13,250 nucleotides of DNA from Clostridiales bacterium (lineage in GTDB: Bacteria > Bacillota > Clostridia > Oscillospirales > Acutalibacteraceae): the NCBI GenBank assembly GCA_012511005.1, contig JAAZGX010000057.1, forward strand, positions 1 through 13,250, read 5' to 3'. How positions within the stretch are numbered: position 1 is the stretch's first letter; each line of letters opens with the position of its first letter. A model generated the notes under the pieces. It had not been told where the DNA came from, ran no database searches, and worked only from the letters and a program-made list of their open reading frames with translations. Made by a program: the position numbers and the translations under genes. Positions 1 to 7,188 of the stretch are shown piece by piece.

Positions 1-88
1 CGATGAATACAGGGATGACGATGAAAATGATGAAGCAGAGGAGCCTGATTTTGATACAGAAGATGAAAGCGAAGACGACGAAGACTAA
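1..88 (+). CDS. rpoB: RNA polymerase beta subunit, C-terminal end (partial)
   Basis: This is the last 28 codons of an open frame that enters from the left edge and stops with TAA at 86-88. The visible peptide is almost entirely acidic (runs of Asp and Glu, ending SEDDED), which resembles the poorly conserved acidic tail found after the conserved C-terminal domain of RpoB in many Firmicutes. No catalytic part is visible, so the call rests on this tail plus its position 39 bases upstream of rpoC in the same direction, the near-universal rpoB-rpoC arrangement. The two genes are surely co-transcribed, as no terminator or promoter is visible between them. Confidence 0.88.
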   Translation, partial: DEYRDDDENDEAEEPDFDTEDESEDDED

Positions 89-127
89 TTCTTTAATATC
101 TAATTAAATAGGAAGAAGGAAATGCGA

Positions 128-3100
128 ATGTATAAAGACTCAAAGGTTTATCAGGAATCCGAAAACATTGATTTCGAGTCGATTAAAATCGGCCTTGCCT
201 CCCCTGAGAAGATTAAAGAATGGTCAAGCGGAGAGGTCAAAAAGCCTGAAACAATTAACTACCGCACGCTAAAGCCGGAGAGAGACGGTCTTTTCTGCGA
301 AAAGATTTTCGGACCCACGAAGGATTGGGAATGTCACTGCGGTAAATATAAAAGAATTCGATACAGAGGAAAAGTATGTGAGCGTTGCGGCGTAGAAATT
401 ACAAAAGCAAAAGTAAGGCGCGAGAGAATGGGGCATATAGTCCTTGCGGCTCCCGTATCCCACATCTGGTATTTTAAGGGTATACCTTCAAGAATGGGGT
501 TAATCCTTGATATGTCTCCAAGGGACCTTGAAAAAGTTCTGTATTTTGCAAGATATATTGTTATAGACCCCGGTGATACGCCTCTTGAAAAGCTTCAAAT
601 TCTTAATGACAAAGAATATGACGATATGGTTGAGAAGTACGAGGATTCTTTTAAGGCGGGTATGGGCGCCGAGGCAATAAAAGAGCTTTTAGCCGCAATA
701 GACCCGGAGGAAATGTGCAATCAACTGCGTGAAGACCTTGAGCCTTCCACAGGGCAAAAAAGGGCGCGCATACTAAAAAGACTTGAGGTTGCAGAAGCTT
801 TCAAGCAGTCCGGAAACCGTCCGGAGTGGATGATTCTTGATGTTATACCCGTTATTCCACCCGATATTCGCCCAATGGTACAGCTTGACGGCGGCAGATT
901 TGCCACATCAGACCTTAATGATTTATACCGCCGTGTTATAAATAGGAATAACCGTCTGCAAAAGCTTATTGACCTTGGCGCGCCGGAAATCATTGTTCGT
1001 AACGAGAAAAGAATGCTGCAAGAAGCAGTGGACGCGTTAATAGATAACGGCAGACGCGGCAGACCCGTTACAGGACCCAATAATCGGGCGTTAAAATCCC
1101 TTTCTGATATGTTAAAGGGCAAGCAAGGCAGATTTAGGCAGAACTTACTCGGTAAGCGTGTCGATTATTCCGGCCGTTCGGTTATCGTTGTGGGACCGGA
1201 GCTTAAAATTTATCAGTGCGGTTTACCGAAAGAGATGGCACTTGAACTCTTTAAGCCTTTCGTAATGAAAAGACTTTGCGAGCTTCAAATAGCAAACAAT
1301 ATAAAATCGGCAAGAAAGATAGTCGAGCGTTCGCGCCCCGAAGTTTGGGATGCTTTAGAAATTGTAATAAAAGACCACCCCGTAATGCTAAACCGTGCGC
1401 CGACGCTTCACAGACTTGGCATACAGGCTTTTGAGCCGGTGCTTGTAGAGGGTAGGGCAATTAAGCTTCACCCACTCGTATGTACGGCATTTAACGCCGA
1501 CTTTGACGGCGACCAAATGGCGGTACATGTACCTCTTTCGGCAGAGGCACAGGCGGAAGCGCGCTTTTTGATGCTTGCCGCAAATAACCTATTAAAGCCG
1601 TCGGACGGAAAGCCCGTTACCGTGCCTACGCAGGACATGGTTTTAGGCTCATATTATCTAACCATTATAAAGCCGGGCGAAAAAGGCGAGGGCAAGGTAT
1701 TTTGTGATGTCAACGAAGCGGTTATGGCGTATGACGAGGGAGACATAGGACTTCATGCAAAGATAAAAATCCGTATGTCGAAAGTTATTGACGATAAGAC
1801 AGTTACAAAACTGCTTACAACAACATTAGGCAGAGTTATATTTAACCAACCCATTCCGCAAGACCTTGGATTTGTAGACAGAAGCAATCCGGACAATATG
1901 TTTAACCTTGAAATAGATGCGCTTGTAGATAAAAAGCAGCTTGGCAAAATTATTGACCGCTGCATTAAAATTCACGGTACCTCAAGAGCGGCGGAAGTGC
2001 TTGATAAAGTCAAAGACCAAGGTTATAAATATTCAACGAAAAGCGGTATCACAGTTGCAATAAACGATGCGAAGATACCAGACAGCAAAGCCGTATTTAT
2101 TGCCGAGGCAGAGGAAGAAATTGACCGTATTCACTCTTATTATATGGATGGTTTCTTAGATGACAGAGAGCGTTCACGCAAGGTAATAGAAACTTGGGAG
2201 AAATGCACGACGAAAGTTTCGGCGGAGCTTACGAAGGGAATGGACCCCTTTAACCCTATATTTATGATGCTTGATTCCGGCGCGCGTGGCTCAGAATCAC
2301 AGCTTCGCCAGCTTGCGGGTATGCGCGGACTCGTTTCAAATACAGCGGGACGCACGATTGAAATTCCTATTAGGGCGAATTACAGAGAGGGACTTAATAT
2401 TATCGAGTACTTCATATCCTCACGCGGAGCCAGAAAAGGACTTGCGGATACGGCGCTTCGTACTGCGGACTCCGGTTATCTTACAAGGCGTCTTGTTGAT
2501 GTATCCCAGGATGTTATAATAAGAGAGCATGACTGTAATTGCAGTGACGGTATTGAAATCGGTGACATTAAGGACGGTAACGATATAATAGAGCCTTTAG
2601 AGGAAAGGCTTATGGGACGCTTTTTGTTCGAGCCTCTTACCGATGCCGAGACGGGCAAGCTTATTATGTCTAACGACCATATATTGAGTGACGATGAGGC
2701 AGAGTTAGTCGCCAATTATGTAAATAAAACAACAGGGAAAATTAAAATCAGGTCACTTCTTACATGCGAAGCAGAACACGGCGTATGTATTAAATGCTAT
2801 GGCGCAAACCTTGCTACGGCAGAGCCTGTAACAGTTGGCGAAGCGGTTGGAATTATAGCTGCCCAATCCATAGGCGAGCCGGGCACACAGCTCACAATGA
2901 GAACATTCCACACAGGCGGTGTCACCTCCTCATCTGATATTACACATGGTTTGCCGAGGGTTGAGGAGTTGTTTGAGGCAAGAAAACCGAAAACACTTTC
3001 AATTATTGCGGAAATCAGCGGTATAGTATCTTTTTCGTTCGAGGAAAACAAAAGAAGTAAACATGTAATAATAACGGGAAAGGAAACTGCTAAAAAGTAC

Positions 3101-3733
3101 CTCATACCATATGACGCGCGTCTGCGCCCCGAAATAAAAGAGGGAGCCGAAATTAAAAAGGGCGACTATCTTACGGAAGGCTCAGTAAATCCGCATGATG
3201 TTCTTGCGGTGCTTGGTATAAATGCCGTTCATAATTACCTTATTAAAGAAGTTCAAATGACATATCGTATGCAGGGTGTTGACATTAACGACAAGCATAT
3301 TGAAGTTATAGTGCGCCAAATGATGAGAAAGGTTAAGGTAAAGGACCCCGGTTCAACGAGCCTTCTCCCCGGTGCCGCTGTTGAAAAACAAGAGCTTATT
3401 GCGGCTAACGCAAAAGTGAAAAAGGAATGTGAGAGTAAAGGTGAGGAGTTTATACCCGCCGAAAGCACACCAATGCTTTTAGGTATAACGAAAGCCTCTC
3501 TTGCAACTGAATCTTTCCTTTCTGCCGCATCGTTCCAAGAAACGACGAGAGTGTTGACAGACGCCGCCATAAAAGGCAAGCTTGACCCGCTTTTGGGGTT
3601 AAAAGAAAATGTCATAATAGGCAAGCTTTTACCTTCCGGTACGGGCATGAAGTGCTATTCAGATGTAGAGTTACGCTCTAATCAAGCAAAACCAAATGCG
3701 TTTAATGAGATTTCGTTTGATTTCTTTGGTTAA
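128..3733 (+). CDS. rpoC: DNA-directed RNA polymerase subunit beta'
   Basis: This is the largest catalytic subunit of RNA polymerase. Numbering from the ATG at 128 (1201 residues), the N-terminal zinc site is C69/C71/C84/C87. The catalytic NADFDGD motif is at 456-462, where three aspartates hold the active-site magnesium. The bridge-helix region (ARKGLADTALRTADSGYLTRR) lies near 760-797. A second zinc site uses C803 or C805 with C880/C887/C890, and the trigger loop (LTMRTFHTGG) is around 922-931. There is no large trigger-loop insertion, and the length is normal for Firmicutes. An in-frame ATG at 122 is also possible, but it sits one base after the Shine-Dalgarno-like GGAAGAAGGA (111-120). 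The ATG at 128 has a normal 7-base spacing and is preferred. The gene follows rpoB in one operon. No terminator is visible after the stop, so some read-through into rpsL is likely. Confidence 0.98.
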   Translation: MYKDSKVYQESENIDFESIKIGLASPEKIKEWSSGEVKKPETINYRTLKPERDGLFCEKIFGPTKDWECHCGKYKRIRYRGKVCERCGVEITKAKVRRERMGHIVLAAPVSHIWYFKGIPSRMGLILDMSPRDLEKVLYFARYIVIDPGDTPLEKLQILNDKEYDDMVEKYEDSFKAGMGAEAIKELLAAIDPEEMCNQLREDLEPSTGQKRARILKRLEVAEAFKQSGNRPEWMILDVIPVIPPDIRPMVQLDGGRFATSDLNDLYRRVINRNNRLQKLIDLGAPEIIVRNEKRMLQEAVDALIDNGRRGRPVTGPNNRALKSLSDMLKGKQGRFRQNLLGKRVDYSGRSVIVVGPELKIYQCGLPKEMALELFKPFVMKRLCELQIANNIKSARKIVERSRPEVWDALEIVIKDHPVMLNRAPTLHRLGIQAFEPVLVEGRAIKLHPLVCTAFNADFDGDQMAVHVPLSAEAQAEARFLMLAANNLLKPSDGKPVTVPTQDMVLGSYYLTIIKPGEKGEGKVFCDVNEAVMAYDEGDIGLHAKIKIRMSKVIDDKTVTKLLTTTLGRVIFNQPIPQDLGFVDRSNPDNMFNLEIDALVDKKQLGKIIDRCIKIHGTSRAAEVLDKVKDQGYKYSTKSGITVAINDAKIPDSKAVFIAEAEEEIDRIHSYYMDGFLDDRERSRKVIETWEKCTTKVSAELTKGMDPFNPIFMMLDSGARGSESQLRQLAGMRGLVSNTAGRTIEIPIRANYREGLNIIEYFISSRGARKGLADTALRTADSGYLTRRLVDVSQDVIIREHDCNCSDGIEIGDIKDGNDIIEPLEERLMGRFLFEPLTDAETGKLIMSNDHILSDDEAELVANYVNKTTGKIKIRSLLTCEAEHGVCIKCYGANLATAEPVTVGEAVGIIAAQSIGEPGTQLTMRTFHTGGVTSSSDITHGLPRVEELFEARKPKTLSIIAEISGIVSFSFEENKRSKHVIITGKETAKKYLIPYDARLRPEIKEGAEIKKGDYLTEGSVNPHDVLAVLGINAVHNYLIKEVQMTYRMQGVDINDKHIEVIVRQMMRKVKVKDPGSTSLLPGAAVEKQELIAANAKVKKECESKGEEFIPAESTPMLLGITKASLATESFLSAASFQETTRVLTDAAIKGKLDPLLGLKENVIIGKLLPSGTGMKCYSDVELRSNQAKPNAFNEISFDFFG

Positions 3734-3768
3734 ACTTCAAAAAACAACTGTTTTATTTACAACAATAG

Positions 3769-3797
3769 TTGACAAGGAAAGTTAAAAGTGGTATTCT
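3769..3797 (+). promoter_or_regulatory. Sigma-A type promoter of the str operon
   Basis: A perfect -35 TTGACA (3769-3774), a 17-base spacer and a -10 TATTCT (3792-3797) are preceded by an extended -10 TG (3789-3790). The predicted start of transcription is near 3804, giving a leader of about 109 bases before rpsL. An imperfect inverted repeat (CAACT at 3745-3749, AGTTG at 3767-3771) overlaps the -35 box and could be an operator, though it is short and may be chance. Confidence 0.85.
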
Positions 3798-3803
3798 AAA
3801 TTT

Positions 3804-3826
3804 TGCTGATTTTATAGAAAACAGCA
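3804..3826 (+). promoter_or_regulatory. Hairpin at the predicted 5' end of the str mRNA
   Basis: The arms are TGCTG-A-TTTT (3804-3813) and AAAACAGCA (3818-3826), with loop ATAG: nine base pairs with one bulged A. It begins where transcription is predicted to start (seven bases after the -10), so it would form right at the mRNA 5' end. Such hairpins are known to protect mRNAs from 5'-end-dependent decay. That role is inferred here. Confidence 0.5.
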
Positions 3827-3836
3827 TTAAAAGTTC

Positions 3837-3880
3837 ATAACCGATTGAAAACTTACGGTTATAAATCCACAGTTTTCAAT
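3837..3880 (+). promoter_or_regulatory. Candidate H-type pseudoknot in the rpsL leader
   Basis: Two perfect inverted repeats interlock. ATAACCG (3837-3843) pairs with CGGTTAT (3856-3862), and ATTGAAAACT (3844-3853) pairs with AGTTTTCAAT (3871-3880). The 5' arm of the second lies in the loop of the first, and the 3' arm of the first lies in the loop of the second. If about seven pairs of the second stem form, the geometry suits an H-type pseudoknot: stem 1 of 7 pairs, loop 1 of 3, stem 2 of 7, loop 2 of 2, and an A-rich loop 3 of 8 bases. Otherwise they are two mutually exclusive hairpins. The structure ends about 15 bases before the rpsL Shine-Dalgarno, so ribosomal-protein autoregulation is a reasonable inference. 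Confidence 0.5.
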
Positions 3881-3912
3881 TGTTTATATAAATTAAGAAG
3901 GAGGTGTAATAT

Positions 3913-4335
3913 TTGCCAACATTTAATCAGCTCGTGCGCAACGGCAGGGAAACAATTGAAAAGAAATCCAAGGCTCCCGCTTTAGGAATTGGTTTTAACT
4001 CCAAGAAAAACATTAACACGGAAAACAATTCTCCGCAGAAGAGAGGCGTTTGCACAGTAGTTAAAACAGATACCCCGAAAAAGCCTAATTCCGCTTTGCG
4101 TAAACTTGCAAGGGTGCGCCTGACGAACGGTATCGAGGTTTCTGCCTATATTCCGGGTATAGGTCACAATTTGCAAGAGCATAGCGTCGTCCTCATTCGA
4201 GGAGGTCGTATTAAGGACTTACCGGGTGTGCGCTATCACATAGTGCGCGGTTCTCTTGATGCGCAGGGCGTTGCAAACAGGATGCAATCTCGCTCCAAAT
4301 ACGGTGCAAAGCGTCCGAAAACAGCGAAGAAATAA
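3913..4335 (+). CDS. rpsL: 30S ribosomal protein S12 (TTG start)
   Basis: S12 sits at the decoding centre of the small ribosomal subunit and helps control translation accuracy. The 140-residue product starts MPTFNQLVRNGRE and ends in the basic RPKTAKK tail. It is longer than the 124-residue enterobacterial form because of a Gram-positive insertion around residues 28-43. The TPKKPNSALRK segment (K56-K57) carries the lysines where streptomycin-resistance substitutions usually occur, and both are unmutated. KDLPGVRYH includes D102, equivalent to the aspartate methylthiolated by RimO in some bacteria. The start is TTG at 3913, set by a very strong Shine-Dalgarno (AGAAGGAGGTG, 3896-3906) with 8 bases between GGAGG and the start. 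It is the first gene after the str promoter, and the usual L7Ae-like gene between rpoC and rpsL is absent. Confidence 0.97.
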   Translation: MPTFNQLVRNGRETIEKKSKAPALGIGFNSKKNINTENNSPQKRGVCTVVKTDTPKKPNSALRKLARVRLTNGIEVSAYIPGIGHNLQEHSVVLIRGGRIKDLPGVRYHIVRGSLDAQGVANRMQSRSKYGAKRPKTAKK

Positions 4336-4366
4336 TTCGCGTAAAAAGACATTCTTCTTGCAGGCG

Positions 4367-4454
4367 GGGTAAATTTATGTTTATCCAACTATGTGAGTGC
4401 GTATAATAGATAGTATGCCTCACTCGGCGCCACGGGAAGCAAGGTCACCCGAGT
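4367..4454 (+). promoter_or_regulatory. Structured rpsL-rpsG spacer, candidate S7 control site
   Basis: Three successive stem-loops fill the 157-base gap between S12 and S7. Hairpin 1 pairs GGGTAAA (4367-4373) with TTTATCC (4380-4386), including one G-U pair. Hairpin 2 pairs GTGAG-T-GCGTAT (4393-4404) with GTATGCCTCAC (4413-4423): 11 pairs, one bulge and two wobble pairs. Hairpin 3 pairs ACTCGG (4422-4427) with CCGAGT (4449-4454), with an inner GCC/GGT stem; its first two bases are shared with hairpin 2. In E. coli, S7 represses the str operon by binding the rpsL-rpsG intercistronic RNA. Position and structure suggest an equivalent here, but no sequence likeness to the E. coli site was established. 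Confidence 0.45.
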
Positions 4455-4477
4455 ACCTGTGATATCATTACATTATG

Positions 4478-4485
4478 AAGGAGGG
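4478..4485 (+). promoter_or_regulatory. Ribosome binding site fixing the rpsG start
   Basis: AAGGAGGG lies 7-8 bases before the GTG at 4493. The upstream in-frame ATG at 4475 sits inside this site and has no Shine-Dalgarno of its own, so it is not the start. Confidence 0.85.
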
Positions 4486-4492
4486 AAGCGAA

Positions 4493-4963
4493 GTGCCAAG
4501 AAGAGGCAAGATAGCAAAACGAGATGTTTTGCCTGATCCGCTTTACAAATCGAAGCTTGTAACAAGGCTTATTAACAACATTATGTATGATGGCAAAAAA
4601 GGCATAGCCCAAAAAATCGTTTACGATGCTTTTGACATTATACAAGTAAAAACGGGCAAGGAACCGCTTGAAGTTTTTGAGGCGGCGCTAGAAAATGTTA
4701 TGCCCGTGCTTGAGGTAAAAGCTCGCCGTGTCGGCGGAGCGACTTATCAGGTTCCTATGGATGTTCGTGCTGAAAGAAGGCAGACTTTAGGTCTTAGATG
4801 GATAACAACTTATTCACGCACGCGTTCAGAGCGGACTATGAAAGAAAGGCTCGCCAATGAGATTATGGATGCCGTAAACTCACAAGGCGCTGCCTACAAA
4901 AAGAAGGAAGACACCCACAAGATGGCAGAAGCTAACAAGGCTTTTGCACATTTTAGATGGTAA
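4493..4963 (+). CDS. rpsG: 30S ribosomal protein S7 (GTG start)
   Basis: S7 nucleates assembly of the 3' domain (head) of 16S rRNA and lies near the mRNA exit site. In E. coli it is also the translational repressor of its own operon. From GTG 4493 the product is 156 residues, the standard length for the family, and begins MPRRGKIAKRDVLPDP. The rRNA-binding features include the basic N-terminus, the VKARRVGGATYQVPMDV segment and a C-terminal half ending KMAEANKAFAHFRW. A frame extension to ATG 4475 would add six residues (MKEGSE) not typical of S7 and would place the start within the Shine-Dalgarno. The gene lies between the structured spacer and fusA, with a 50-base gap to the latter. Confidence 0.97.
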   Translation: MPRRGKIAKRDVLPDPLYKSKLVTRLINNIMYDGKKGIAQKIVYDAFDIIQVKTGKEPLEVFEAALENVMPVLEVKARRVGGATYQVPMDVRAERRQTLGLRWITTYSRTRSERTMKERLANEIMDAVNSQGAAYKKKEDTHKMAEANKAFAHFRW

Positions 4964-5013
4964 TATCTGAAATGACGATACAGATTATGTAAGCACTATT
5001 TATGGAGGACTAA

Positions 5014-7095
5014 ATGCCAAGGCAGATACCACTGGAACTTACAAGAAACATCGGAATAATGGCGCATATTGACGCTGGCAAGACTACGACGACAGAGCGA
5101 ATACTCTTTTATACAGGTATATCGCACAAACTCGGAGAAACTCATGACGGCGCTGCTATTATGGACTGGATGCAACAAGAACAGGAGCGAGGGATTACAA
5201 TTACCTCTGCTGCTACTACTTGTTTTTGGAAGGACCATAGAATTAACATTCTTGACACACCAGGACATGTTGACTTTACGGTGGAGGTTGAGCGCTCTTT
5301 GAGAGTTCTTGACGGCTCTGTTACCGTGATGTGCGCAAAAGGCGGGGTTGAGCCGCAATCAGAAACTGTTTGGAGACAGGCGAACAAGTATAAAGTTCCA
5401 CGGCTTATTTATGTCAATAAGATGGATATAATGGGCGCCGACTTTTACGGTGTTGTTGAGATGGTTAAAGACCGTCTTAAATGTAACGCTGTGCCCATTC
5501 AACTGCCAATAGGTAAGGAATCCGATTTTAAGGGTATAATTGACCTTGTCGAAATGGAGGCCGACGTTTTTTATGATGACCTTGGTTTTGATGTAAAAGT
5601 TGAAGAAATACCAGAAGATATGGTAGAGCTTGCAAAAGAATACCGCGAAAAGCTCATAGAACATGTTGCCGAGCAGGACGATACTCTTTTAGAGAAGTAC
5701 CTAAACGGCGAAGCACTTACAACCGAGGAGATTAAAAACTGTATACGAAAGGCAACAATTGAAAACCAGATGGTACCCGTCGTATGCGGAACCTCTTACA
5801 GAAACAAAGGCGTTCAGAAGCTACTTGATGCGGTTATTGATTATATGCCCGCCCCGACAGATGTAGAGGCGATAAAAGGTATAAATCCGAGAAAAGATAA
5901 TGAGGAAATACGGCACAGCACAGACAGCGAGCCGTTTTCCGCCCTTGCTTTTAAGATAGCCACAGACCCTTATGTTGGCAAACTCTGCTTTTTTAGAGTT
6001 TACTCCGGTAAGGTTGAAGCAGGTGCCACGATATACAACTCCACGAAACAGGGCAGGGAAAGAATGGGGCGCATTCTGCAAATGCATTCAAATCACAGGC
6101 AGGATTTAGAGTGGTGCTATGCCGGTGATATAGCAGCGGCAGTAGGGCTTAAAAACACTTCAACGGGAGATACTCTTTGTGACGAAAAGCACCCGATTAT
6201 TCTTGAGTCTATGGAGTTTCCCGACCCTGTTATAAGAGTAGCTATTGAGCCGAAAACAAAGGCAGGTCAAGAAAAAATGGGTATAGCCCTGCAAAGACTT
6301 TCGGAAGAAGACCCTACATTTAAGCATTATACAGACAGCGAAACGGGTCAAACAATAATAGCAGGAATGGGAGAGCTTCACCTTGAAATAATCGTTGACA
6401 GAATGTTAAGAGAATTCAGGGTAGAAGCAAATGTCGGCAAACCGCAGGTAGCGTATAGAGAAACTATTAAGATACCGGCGGACGCAGATGTAAGGTATGT
6501 AAGGCAAACGGGCGGTCACGGGCAATATGCTCATGTTAAAATCCGCATTGAGCCAAATCCGCAAAAAGGCTATGAGTTTGAAAGTAAAGTTGTCGGCGGC
6601 ACAGTACCGAAAGAGTATATAAAACCGGTTGAGCAAGGCGTTGCGGGTGCAATGATGTCAGGCGTACTTGCCGGATACAATGTTGTTGATGTCAAAGTAA
6701 CGCTGTATGACGGTTCGTATCATGAGGTAGATTCATCTGAATTGGCGTTTAAGTTAGCGGGCTCAATGGCTTTTAAAGAGGCGATGGAAAAAGCATCTCC
6801 CGTACTGCTTGAGCCGATTATGAAAGTTACTGTCATAGCTCCCGACGAATATATTGGTGATGTCCTTGGCGATATTACGGCTCGCAGAGGCTTAGTGCAG
6901 GGAACACAAGCAAGCATGGGAGCTTCTGAAATCATAGCTAATGTTCCGCTTTCAACAATGTTCGGTTATGCTACGGATTTACGCTCAAAAACTCAGGGGC
7001 GCGGGCAATATGTAATGGAACCAAGTCATTATATGCCTATTCCAAAGAGCATTTCTGAAACAATTATAACCGATAAATCCAGAAACTGCTTATAA
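5014..7095 (+). CDS. fusA: Elongation factor G
   Basis: EF-G is the GTPase that drives tRNA-mRNA translocation and, with RRF, ribosome recycling. The 693-residue product has the full family length. GTPase motifs are G1 AHIDAGKT (17-24), G2 RGITIT (59-64), G3 DTPGH (81-85), G4 NKMD (135-138) and G5 around GTSY (260-263). The DEPTFK-like segment (EEDPTFKHYTDSETGQTIIAGMGELHLEI) marks domain III. The GHGQYAHVKI and VGGTVPKEYIKPVEQG stretches belong to domain IV, which enters the A site. Domain V ends in MPIPKSISETIITDKSRNCL. The ATG at 5014 is preceded by GGAGG (5004-5008) at 5 bases. It is the third gene of the str operon, and the 93-base gap to tuf may carry extra control. Confidence 0.98.
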   Translation: MPRQIPLELTRNIGIMAHIDAGKTTTTERILFYTGISHKLGETHDGAAIMDWMQQEQERGITITSAATTCFWKDHRINILDTPGHVDFTVEVERSLRVLDGSVTVMCAKGGVEPQSETVWRQANKYKVPRLIYVNKMDIMGADFYGVVEMVKDRLKCNAVPIQLPIGKESDFKGIIDLVEMEADVFYDDLGFDVKVEEIPEDMVELAKEYREKLIEHVAEQDDTLLEKYLNGEALTTEEIKNCIRKATIENQMVPVVCGTSYRNKGVQKLLDAVIDYMPAPTDVEAIKGINPRKDNEEIRHSTDSEPFSALAFKIATDPYVGKLCFFRVYSGKVEAGATIYNSTKQGRERMGRILQMHSNHRQDLEWCYAGDIAAAVGLKNTSTGDTLCDEKHPIILESMEFPDPVIRVAIEPKTKAGQEKMGIALQRLSEEDPTFKHYTDSETGQTIIAGMGELHLEIIVDRMLREFRVEANVGKPQVAYRETIKIPADADVRYVRQTGGHGQYAHVKIRIEPNPQKGYEFESKVVGGTVPKEYIKPVEQGVAGAMMSGVLAGYNVVDVKVTLYDGSYHEVDSSELAFKLAGSMAFKEAMEKASPVLLEPIMKVTVIAPDEYIGDVLGDITARRGLVQGTQASMGASEIIANVPLSTMFGYATDLRSKTQGRGQYVMEPSHYMPIPKSISETIITDKSRNCL

Positions 7096-7108
7096 TTTGC
7101 TAAAACAC

Positions 7109-7175
7109 TTGATATTATAAGAGTTTTTTGGTAAACTTCTTATCACAAATAAAAATATTTATACAGTCATATCAA
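7109..7175 (+). promoter_or_regulatory. Nested inverted repeats in the fusA-tuf gap
   Basis: An outer perfect 7-base repeat, TTGATAT (7109-7115) with ATATCAA (7169-7175), encloses an inner hairpin: ATAAGA-GTTT (7117-7126) with AAAC-T-TCTTAT (7133-7143), ten pairs with one bulged U. The outer 3' arm touches the tuf Shine-Dalgarno (GGAGG, 7177-7181). The 5' arm could instead pair with TATCA at 7141-7145. The region is AT-rich, so chance pairing is a real possibility. No convincing -35/-10 pair for a separate tuf promoter was found. Confidence 0.3.
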
Positions 7176-7188
7176 AGGAGGAAAAATA

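Noticed and set aside
3745..3771. A possible intrinsic terminator after rpoC
   Set aside because: The stem (CAACT/AGTTG plus a short inner GTT/AAC) is weak and not followed by a T-tract; it overlaps the -35 box instead.
4424..4492. A tRNA or other known small RNA gene in the rpsL-rpsG spacer
   Set aside because: The stems do not make a cloverleaf, and no T-arm or anticodon-loop pattern was found on either strand.
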